Shown here: positions 1 to 5,588 of the stretch, in pieces
Numbering within the stretch: position 1 is the stretch's first letter
Layout: each line of letters starts with the position of its first letter
DNA from: an uncultured Oscillospiraceae bacterium
Lineage (GTDB): Bacteria; Bacillota; Clostridia; Oscillospirales; Oscillospiraceae
Assembly: GCA_934668605.1 (NCBI GenBank)
Contig: CAKUNY010000068.1
Location: forward strand, 1-10,127
Reading direction: 5' to 3'
Length of the DNA stretch: 10,127 bases
Notes under the pieces: generated by a model
Told to the model about the DNA's origin: nothing
Databases searched by the model: none
Seen by the model: the letters and a program-made list of their open reading frames with translations, nothing else
Made by a program: the position numbers and the translations under genes

Positions 1-68
1 TCATCGGCGCTCTGGACAAGGCCGCCGAGACCATGGCCGGCCTCTCCGGTACCCGCATCCACGAGTAG
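1..68 (+). CDS. C-terminal end of an unidentified protein (partial)
   Basis: The reading frame starting at base 3 is open to a TAG at 66-68 and encodes 21 residues ending in GLSGTRIHE. The gene continues off the left edge. The remaining tail is too short to assign to a family, and I do not recognise it. That it is a real gene end is supported by the strong rho-independent terminator 28 nt after the stop codon on the same strand. It is convergent with the C39 peptidase gene on the minus strand. Confidence 0.6.
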   Translation, partial: IGALDKAAETMAGLSGTRIHE

Positions 69-95
69 TTTCTACTTCATAGCCTCTCTTCATGA

Positions 96-127
96 GCCCC
101 GCAGTCCGCTCCGACTGCGGGGCTTTT
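96..127 (+). terminator. rho-independent terminator
   Basis: An 11-bp perfect GC-rich stem (96-106 pairing with 113-123) with a 6-nt loop is followed by TTTT at 124-127. The T-run lies only on the plus-strand side, so it terminates the gene ending at 68 and does not serve the convergent peptidase gene. Confidence 0.9.
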
Positions 128-136
128 GCTATCCAC

Positions 137-281
137 CTAGTCATTGGGGACGGTCTTAAACGACTAGTCAAAAGGGACACTCTTGTCGCGAGCAGGCCCG
201 GCACTTGGGGACAGCTCTTTTCGGCTATTCGCAAAGACTGTCCCTAACGACTAGTCGTTTAAGAACGTCCCCAATGACTAG
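137..281. repeat. nested inverted-repeat element, REP/MITE-like
   Basis: Outer arms of 33 bp (137-169 and 249-281) are inverted copies with one mismatch. Each arm carries a GACTAGTC palindrome at its inner end (162-169, 249-256) and CTAG at its outer tip. Inside, 205-220 pairs with 233-247 in a ~15-bp stem with one bulged C and one G-T wobble. A motif of the form GGGAC-NN-TCTT recurs about five times: direct near 147, 174 and 207, inverted within 233-245 and 260-272. There is no coding sequence inside, so any movement would need a transposase in trans. From memory, GGGGAC-containing palindromes of this kind resemble REP sequences associated with tyrosine transposases (RAYT). That link is inference. 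It lies in a convergent intergenic space and could also act as a transcript-end hairpin. Confidence 0.8.
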
Positions 282-1291
282 TAGTAGGCCCACATGGCTT
301 CGATTTCGTTGAGGACTTCTACGACGCCCCAGCGGCGAGCGCTGCGGCTGGGCGAATTGGGGTCGTAGACGCCGATCTGGTCGGCGTCGTCAATGCCGTA
401 GAGCACGATGTAGTGGCCCACGTTGGTAAATGTGCCGGGACGCACGGCGGCGATCACGGGCGCGCCCGAGCGCAGGGCCTGGGTCATCGAAGCGCGGTCG
501 TTATAAAGCTGCGTTCCGTTGAGTCCCAGCCGCCATGCGCCGCTGGTCATAAACGACCATTCGGTGGCTCCGGTGGGGGCGTAGTTGCCGGCTTCGGAAA
601 GCGCACACATATCGGCCGGCGTCATATCGGTGTGTCCGGTCTTAAAGATATAGACCATGGTGAGGCAGGTAGGGCCGCAGCCGTTTTGGCGGATAGTGCC
701 GCCGGCATAGGGTAGCTCCGACCATGCGGGATCGATCTGGTAGATATGAGGCATGGTGCCGGTGCTCCACTGCGAGCGCGGAGTCGAAAAAGCAAACGAG
801 TAACCGGGCGCGACCGGGGCCTTGAGGAGCTTTTCCTCGGCGGTAGGCTCCAGACCGGCCGAGCCATGCGAGGCGCACGAACCCAGATGCACAAAGGCCA
901 GGCATGCTATGGCGGAGCACAAGGCAAGGCAGAGGCGATGAATCTGCGGGTTGGCGACCCCGACACGTCCCATCGACCGCGGTTGCTTCGCGCCGCGCCC
1001 GCGATGGGGCTTCGAAAAGGGGCGACGGATGAAATTGCCAGTCTTTTGTCGATCGCTTTTTCGCTGCCGAGACGCCTCGGCTCGGCGTTGACGGGTGTCC
1101 GGGCGCGGGCGATCTGCCTGACGCGCGCTGGCGCCCTGCGGCCACGACGACGAGGGGCGCTCCTGCGAACGCTGCGAGGGCTGTGGGATCTGCAGTCCGC
1201 TGTCGTCAGAGGCGCTTTTGGATGCTGGCGTGGTACGCCCGGCAAGGCGAACGTTTCGCTGTCGTTCGCTGTCGTTATATCCGTATGCCAT
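278..1291 (-). CDS. C39-family (Peptidase_C39_2-like) cysteine peptidase, membrane-anchored or lipoprotein
   Basis: The product is 337 residues if started at 1291. The C-terminal part matches the papain-like C39_2 fold: QNGCGPTCLTMV with the probable nucleophile C205, then VGHYIVLYGID with H293, and the acid D310 in YDPNSP. A hydrophobic stretch at residues ~119-136 precedes an LGSC sequence (C139). The first ~115 residues are rich in Arg, Ser, Gln and Pro and look disordered. The start is uncertain. The 1291 ATG has a modest GAGGCGG site. M107 (ATG at 973) would give a short basic n-region, a hydrophobic core and a lipobox-like LGSC, that is, a typical lipoprotein signal, but I see no good ribosome site there. 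Either way the catalytic domain is predicted outside the membrane. The substrate is unknown; proteins of this type may cleave peptides or cell-wall-linked substrates. The stop codon lies inside the right arm of the inverted-repeat element. Confidence 0.8.
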   Translation of the reverse strand: MAYGYNDSERQRNVRLAGRTTPASKSASDDSGLQIPQPSQRSQERPSSSWPQGASARQADRPRPDTRQRRAEASRQRKSDRQKTGNFIRRPFSKPHRGRGAKQPRSMGRVGVANPQIHRLCLALCSAIACLAFVHLGSCASHGSAGLEPTAEEKLLKAPVAPGYSFAFSTPRSQWSTGTMPHIYQIDPAWSELPYAGGTIRQNGCGPTCLTMVYIFKTGHTDMTPADMCALSEAGNYAPTGATEWSFMTSGAWRLGLNGTQLYNDRASMTQALRSGAPVIAAVRPGTFTNVGHYIVLYGIDDADQIGVYDPNSPSRSARRWGVVEVLNEIEAMWAYY

Positions 1292-1602
1292 TCGTACCGC
1301 CTCGTCTCATGTATAACCCGTTTATCCTACAAAAAAAGACGTGCAGCAAATGAGGGCGTATGCGAAAACCTCGGTAAACGGTACGAAAGGTGCAAGGGGA
1401 GCCGTGTGATATGCCGTCCACCATACGCGCCACACGCCCTGTCCTCTCCTGTGCGCTGAACCTGGCGTCACCCGGGTAGCTTTTTGAGTCCCTGGCTCGA
1501 CGCGGCCTCGCCGCATGCATCGTGTGGAGTCCACTCGCGAGCCAAGAGAAAGGGGCCCTGCGAGCCCCTTTCTAAAAATGGTATTAGCGATGATCCCGCC
1601 AA
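1292..1602. other. intergenic region between peptidase and transporter genes
   Basis: This 311-bp gap has no convincing gene on either strand. It contains the terminator of the transporter gene (1547-1573). On the minus strand, just upstream of the peptidase start, there is an AT-rich stretch with a T7 run and a TTATAC near 1312-1317 that could be a -10 element, but no good -35 hexamer is visible. A short multi-stem potential at 1494-1543 is weak evidence of structure. No tRNA was found: no GTTCRA-type T-loop is present. Confidence 0.5.
1547..1573 (-). terminator. probable terminator of the downstream YfcC-family transporter gene
   Basis: A perfect 10-bp stem (1547-1556 with 1564-1573) with a 7-nt loop starts 29 nt beyond the transporter stop codon. 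Read on the minus strand, the 3' arm ends in pyrimidines (TTTCT, then CTT), so the U-tract is imperfect and partly inside the stem. An A-run precedes the 5' arm. No plus-strand gene is present to use it. Confidence 0.65.
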
Positions 1603-3081
1603 TCACAGGACGAGCATCAGCACGGTGACAAACGAAACGGTGATTACGGTGAGTAGGGCCATGTACTTGGCAGCCGTCTTAATGTAGGTCGCATAGCTCA
1701 CCTGAGCAAGCTCGAGGCCGGCCATGATGGATCCGCATGTGGGGGTGATCATGGCAACGACGCCGTGCGTGGCGAGGTAGATTGCGACCATGGCTTCGGG
1801 GGCAAAGCCCAGCGATGCCGCCAACGGTCCCATGATGGGCATCGAGACAGTTGCCATGCCGGTGCTCGAGGGAATGAGGAAAGACAAAGCAAAGTAGAGC
1901 GCATAGGAGAGCGGGGCAAAGACTGTTGCGGAAACGCCGGCCAGCGCATTCGCGGCATTGGTCAAGATCCAGACATCCAGCCCCGTGACGGACATAAGTA
2001 CGGAGACGCCACGAGCGACGGCAACGACTAACGCGACAGAGACAAGGTCGGCGCAGCCGTGCAGGATGGCATCGACGAGCTCTTTCTCGTGCATGCCGGC
2101 GACCTTGCCGATCACAATCGTCATGGCGAAGAACCAGATGCCACATTCGGTGAAGTACCACTGGCCAAGCGGCAAACCGGTGAGCAACGCACTCCAGGCC
2201 GAGCCAGGGTTATCAGTCGTAGCACCAATGTCAAAGATGCCAACGCCAAATGTTTGCCACGGGATAAAGCCGATAATCATAACGGCGAACGTAAGGGCGA
2301 AGCAAACCAGGACGCGCTTTTGAGTCTTTGAGAGCTCTGCCTTCGTACCTTCATCCGATTCGAGGTCTTTGTCGTCATACAGGCGCTCGGCGGTTTTCCA
2401 CTCTTCGGGAGTTAGGGAGGATGCGGCGCGATCGGCTTTGACTCGTTTGGCATAGCGCATAACGAAGATGATGCCGCTGATCTCGGCAATGGCGAACATG
2501 ACAAGACCGATGCCAATCATGAGGCCCTGGTCATATGGGATATTAGCGGCTTTAAGCGCATCGAGTGCTAGTCCGGTCGAAAACGGGTTGACGGTAGAGC
2601 CCAAAACGCCCAAGCCACAGCCCATAAGAACGACCATGCAGCCGACGAGCGGGTCCCAGCCCATGGCAAACGTTACCGATGCGAGAAGCAGGTAGAAGGG
2701 GACAGACTCTTCGAGCATGCCGTACGTAGAGCCGCATACGCCAAAAGCGAGCATGAGCACGGGGACGAGCAGCAAGTCGTTTCCGCCCAGTTTGCGTACG
2801 AGCACGGCGATGCCGGTGTCGAGCGCGCTGGTTTTTTGGACAACACCCAAGAAACCACCGAGCACAAGGATGAACACGCAGACCTGCATGGCGCTTTCAA
2901 AGCCCAAGAAGGGGGAGGCCATGAAGTTTGCAAGTGTTGCTGCCTGCACGTCAGGACTAAATGATGAAACGACCCAGGAGGTAACGGCTACCAATAACAG
3001 GCAGCCAAAGAGAATGGTAAAAGACGAGGGCATCTGGCGCGGTTTGCGCTTCTGGCCAGACGCGGCAGCCTTATCGAACAT
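1603..3081 (-). CDS. YfcC-family (DcuC/ArcD-like) membrane transporter, paralog 1
   Basis: A 492-residue polytopic inner-membrane protein. It has the duplicated architecture and two signature loops seen in YfcC/DcuC-superfamily carriers: NPFSTG at 165-170 in the first half and IPSSTG at 403-408 in the second. It also has an acidic EES at 124-126 and VARG at 355-358. A charged cytoplasmic linker runs about 211-255 between the halves. Many relatives are annotated as arginine/ornithine antiporters or C4-dicarboxylate/basic amino acid carriers; the substrate here is not determined. Start at 3081 was chosen because AAGGAG stands 7 nt upstream of MFDKAA and the following KRKPRQMP segment matches the N-terminus of the other transporter. 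The frame is open upstream to 3180 but that part is not transporter-like. It is paralogous to the transporter at 5589-7106, but separated from the dehydrogenase upstream by 412 bp, so it probably has its own promoter. Confidence 0.88.
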   Translation of the reverse strand: MFDKAAASGQKRKPRQMPSSFTILFGCLLLVAVTSWVVSSFSPDVQAATLANFMASPFLGFESAMQVCVFILVLGGFLGVVQKTSALDTGIAVLVRKLGGNDLLLVPVLMLAFGVCGSTYGMLEESVPFYLLLASVTFAMGWDPLVGCMVVLMGCGLGVLGSTVNPFSTGLALDALKAANIPYDQGLMIGIGLVMFAIAEISGIIFVMRYAKRVKADRAASSLTPEEWKTAERLYDDKDLESDEGTKAELSKTQKRVLVCFALTFAVMIIGFIPWQTFGVGIFDIGATTDNPGSAWSALLTGLPLGQWYFTECGIWFFAMTIVIGKVAGMHEKELVDAILHGCADLVSVALVVAVARGVSVLMSVTGLDVWILTNAANALAGVSATVFAPLSYALYFALSFLIPSSTGMATVSMPIMGPLAASLGFAPEAMVAIYLATHGVVAMITPTCGSIMAGLELAQVSYATYIKTAAKYMALLTVITVSFVTVLMLVL

Positions 3082-3292
3082 ACCGAGCTCCTTCACGGCG
3101 AAACACATCCCCACAGCGGGAGATGCGCCTCTAGATCTAATGGTGAGGTCTTGACTCCGTTGTCGACTTGAAGGCTGCACCCTTCATGTCAGGGAAGCGA
3201 TGCCTAACACACGCATTCGCTAGCTAGGTAAATGGTAGCATGCGTGGAGTACAGGGTGTTTGTTTTTAGACATCTATTCCGCGAGCGAGCTG

Positions 3293-3302
3293 ACCGATCG
3301 GT
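3293..3302. promoter_or_regulatory. palindrome ACCGATCGGT, possible operator
   Basis: A perfect 10-bp dyad, extending imperfectly to 3291-3304, about 210 nt upstream of the transporter start. GC-rich dyads containing ACCG/CGGT resemble operators of TetR-type repressors in general. No such regulator is encoded in the window, so this is only a candidate. Confidence 0.25.
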
Positions 3303-3430
3303 TAAACGCATTACATAATGTGTGTGACCGCAGGCGAACATGGGCTTAATAGAACAGTGCGACTTTTGCCGGTGGCGCGTCTAGGCCTGGATACTCAGGT
3401 CGTGATGCATGCAGGCTGAATGGGCATGAA

Positions 3431-3461
3431 GGCGGGACAGAAGCCAGACCTTGGTCCCGCC
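3431..3461 (-). terminator. weak hairpin after the D-2-hydroxyacid dehydrogenase gene
   Basis: GGCGGGAC at 3431-3438 pairs with 3454-3461, with a 15-nt loop that can add a short AAG/CTT pair. It lies 33 nt past the dehydrogenase stop codon. On the minus strand the sequence after the stem (TTCATGCCCATT) is not a real U-tract, so termination here would be inefficient or rho-dependent. Confidence 0.4.
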
Positions 3462-3493
3462 AAAGTCGCACGTATCGATGTGTCGGCAAGCGA

Positions 3494-4501
3494 TTACAAC
3501 ATGTTCACGACGGGGACGTCGTTGACGAGTTTAAAGAGCTGGTCCTTTTCGCCCTTGAGGAAATGGCCGATGTTGTTGCAAGGGAAGATCATCAAATCGC
3601 GCAGTGACGATGACGAATAGAACGCGGAGTGCGGCGTGATGATGACGTTGTCGCGGCCGACGAGTGGATGATTGGCCAGGTCGGGTGTCTCGTCATACAA
3701 AACATCGGCGCCAAATGCACGAATCTGACCGGAATCGAGGGCCTCGATGAGGGCGGGCTCGTCTACACAAAGGCCACGGCCCAGATTGATCACAATCGGC
3801 TTCTTCTTCATCTTGGCGAACTTCTCGGCGTCAAAGTAATGATAGTTCGTTTCGTTGAGGTTCATGTGGTTGATGATGATGTCGGCCTCCGCCAACACCT
3901 CATCGATTTCTGCCCGTTCAACGCCGTTTTGCTCAAATAGACCCTGGTCGATAAACGGATCATTGGACACAATGCGTTTGACGAGGCCCTTGGCTTTGCG
4001 GGCGGTGCACTTGCCTATCTTGCCAAAGCCAAAAATTCCGAGTGTCTGGTCTTCCAGGCGGGGCACTTCGGGCGCCGCCGCGTAATCCCAGCGATGCTCC
4101 TGCTCAATCTGCCCGATATAGAACTTAAAGTTTTTGTTGAGGGCATACATGTAGGCGATGGCGCTCTCGGAAACATCCCAGGTGCAGTACTCGCCGACAG
4201 GGCAGACTCCGACGCCGCGCGCGGTTGCCTCGTCCATATCGACGTTGTCGTAGCCGGTTGCGTTAATGGCGATAACTTTAAGCTTGGGGGCGTGCTCGAA
4301 GGCTTCCTTGTCTACCTTGATAAACGCGGTAAGCAGGGCGTCGGCGTCGGCAAGGTGCTCATAGAACTCCTCGCGTGCCTCGTCGGTATATGCGTAAACC
4401 TCAACATCGATGTCCTCGCCCAGATGGGATTTGAGGGTCTCGGTTTCGAGGTCGTGCTGGGGCATCATGCTCTCAGCATAATCGCTGATAAGGACCTTCA
4501 T
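3494..4501 (-). CDS. D-isomer-specific 2-hydroxyacid dehydrogenase, CtBP-like
   Basis: The protein has 335 residues, the usual family length. These enzymes interconvert 2-keto acids and D-2-hydroxyacids with NAD(H) in the cytosol. The N- and C-terminal segments form the catalytic domain. The nucleotide-binding domain has GFGKIG at 158-163 followed by the acidic D181 region. Catalytic residues by position are R242 (NLGRG), E271 (after DVLYD) and H291 (ITPHSAFYS), so the active site looks intact. The segment GEYCTWDVSESAIA (103-116) and the PHSAFYS motif place it with the CtBP-like/glyoxylate-reductase-like branch rather than classical D-lactate dehydrogenase. The substrate is not predictable. 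AAAGGAG lies 6-7 nt upstream of the ATG at 4501, which fixes the start. It follows the deiminase gene by 124 nt, after a strong terminator that leaves almost no room for a separate promoter, so it is probably transcribed by read-through. Confidence 0.9.
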   Translation of the reverse strand: MKVLISDYAESMMPQHDLETETLKSHLGEDIDVEVYAYTDEAREEFYEHLADADALLTAFIKVDKEAFEHAPKLKVIAINATGYDNVDMDEATARGVGVCPVGEYCTWDVSESAIAYMYALNKNFKFYIGQIEQEHRWDYAAAPEVPRLEDQTLGIFGFGKIGKCTARKAKGLVKRIVSNDPFIDQGLFEQNGVERAEIDEVLAEADIIINHMNLNETNYHYFDAEKFAKMKKKPIVINLGRGLCVDEPALIEALDSGQIRAFGADVLYDETPDLANHPLVGRDNVIITPHSAFYSSSSLRDLMIFPCNNIGHFLKGEKDQLFKLVNDVPVVNML

Positions 4502-4538
4502 GGATGGCTCCTTTCCCCTTTTTGAGGGGCTTGCGGGT

Positions 4539-4585
4539 AAAAATGGGGCGCCGCTGCGCCGGAATCCAGCGGAGCGGCGCCCCAT
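4539..4585 (-). terminator. rho-independent terminator (or attenuator) after the deiminase gene
   Basis: A 13-bp perfect stem (4543-4555 with 4573-4585), very GC-rich, is followed on the minus strand by five Ts (4543-4539). The loop is 17 nt. It lies 40 nt past the deiminase stop codon and only about 37 nt before the ATG of the dehydrogenase, whose ribosome site is at about 4508-4514. This is the strongest terminator on the minus strand of this window, and it splits the operon. Confidence 0.85.
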
Positions 4586-4625
4586 GAGAGGCTCGGACAA
4601 AAGCTGTCCAGGCGAAACGTTCGGG

Positions 4626-5483
4626 CTACGGACGCTCGATCGGCTGGGTCAGGCAGTGCGGGCCGCCACCGGCGTGCAGGATCTGGTCGAGCGGCACGTC
4701 GATGACTTCAATGCCCAGGGCGCGCATCTTGTCGTTGATGTGCTTGTTCTTCTCGATGGCGACGACCTTGTTGTTGCCGATGCACTGGACGTTGCAGCCG
4801 TGCTTGTACATATCCTCGCTGGCGACGGGGATGAGCTCAAAGCCGCGACGCTTGAGCATCTGCAGGAAGTTGTAGGGCAGCTGGTCAATGCAGGCGAGGG
4901 CGACCTGAGGGGCGACGATGTTAAAGATCATGTCGAGGTGCAGGTTGTCGGGCGGGCAGGGGACGCCGACGACGGTATAGCCAAACTTCTCGAGCTGATG
5001 GCGGAGGCTGGCGACTCCCTGTTCATCGGTGCGATCGACCATGCCCCAGGCGAGCGTATGCTCATCGATCATCCAGAAGTCACCACCCTCCATGCAACCG
5101 GCGTTAACGCGTGCGACGATGGGGACGCCCATCTCCTTGAGCTTTGCTTCGTAGGACTGGGCCTCGATCTGGCGGACCGGATGGCGGAAGTGGCCCATGA
5201 CGGCGCCTTCCTTGATCATGCAGCCGTAGTCGCGGGCAAAGGTCATGACCTCGTACTTGGGGTTGGCCTCGACCTCAACGACCTCGATGCCGTTGTCCTT
5301 ATAGGCGTCGACGAGCATCTGCCATTCCTTGACCATGATGTCGTTCTGCTCGGTATCGCCCTTCTTCATCCACTCGGAGGTGATGACGTTGATGCCGTTG
5401 AAGGTGTAGTACTTCGGCGAGCACATCATGACCTTTTTGAGCGGATTGGTGGCGTTGGAGACGTAGATTTTCTCTTCAGACAT
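4626..5483 (-). CDS. compact arginine deiminase-family guanidino hydrolase
   Basis: A 285-residue cytosolic member of the amidinotransferase/arginine deiminase (pentein) superfamily. These enzymes attack a guanidinium carbon with a Cys to release an amine or ammonia and leave a ureido product. Visible active-site motifs in order: FARD (82-85), EGGD (132-135), GMVDRTDEQG (147-156, like the SERT segment of arginine deiminases), NLHLD with H182 and D184, and GGGPHCLTQPI with nucleophile C277. EGGD, HLD and GGP-x-C favour the arginine deiminase branch over amidinotransferases. True arginine deiminases are ~400 residues with an inserted helical domain; this one is the size of dimethylarginine hydrolase or other small relatives. 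Citrulline production from arginine or methylarginine, or action on another guanidino compound, all remain possible. AAAGGAA 7 nt upstream supports the ATG at 5483. It is 105 nt after the transporter gene in the same unit. Confidence 0.85.
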   Translation of the reverse strand: MSEEKIYVSNATNPLKKVMMCSPKYYTFNGINVITSEWMKKGDTEQNDIMVKEWQMLVDAYKDNGIEVVEVEANPKYEVMTFARDYGCMIKEGAVMGHFRHPVRQIEAQSYEAKLKEMGVPIVARVNAGCMEGGDFWMIDEHTLAWGMVDRTDEQGVASLRHQLEKFGYTVVGVPCPPDNLHLDMIFNIVAPQVALACIDQLPYNFLQMLKRRGFELIPVASEDMYKHGCNVQCIGNNKVVAIEKNKHINDKMRALGIEVIDVPLDQILHAGGGPHCLTQPIERP

Positions 5484-5526
5484 GGCAGGTTCCTTTCTTT
5501 AAGACCTACATACCTTAGATGGAATG

Positions 5527-5565
5527 CGCGCGGCGGGAAGAACGGAGGGGCTTGCCCACCGCGCG
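5527..5565 (-). other. intercistronic GC hairpin between transporter and deiminase genes
   Basis: 5527-5537 pairs with 5555-5565 (10 of 11 bp) around a 17-nt loop, and the perfect palindrome CCCCGCGGGG sits next to it at 5571-5580. There is no U-tract on the minus-strand side, so it is more likely an mRNA-processing or stability element than a terminator. Confidence 0.5.
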
Positions 5566-5588
5566 AGGATCCCCGCGGGGGAGGGCGC

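Larger units (their letters stand above)
3082..3493. other. 412-bp intergenic region upstream of transporter paralog 1
   Basis: No gene is supported here. It holds the weak hairpin after the dehydrogenase (3431-3461), a perfect 10-bp palindrome ACCGATCGGT at 3293-3302, and an imperfect inverted repeat (3210-3222 with 3236-3246). The minus-strand promoter of the transporter should lie in this gap, but no clear -35/-10 pair stands out. Confidence 0.5.

Noticed and set aside
137..281. CRISPR array or recombinase attachment site as explanation of the repeats.
   Set aside because: The repeats are inverted and nested, there are no equal-size spacers, and no integrase or cas gene is in the window.
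1430..1545. Possible tRNA in the stem-rich stretch upstream of the transporter terminator.
   Set aside because: No T-loop consensus, anticodon arm of proper geometry or acceptor CCA end could be fitted on either strand.
3082..3180. N-terminal extension of transporter paralog 1 to 3180.
   Set aside because: The extra 33 residues have no transporter character, while the ATG at 3081 has AAGGAG at good spacing and aligns with the start of the second transporter.
4502..4600. N-terminal extension of the dehydrogenase to 4600.
   Set aside because: It would translate through the terminator stem; AAAGGAG precedes the ATG at 4501, where the family's normal MKVLISD-type beta strand begins.
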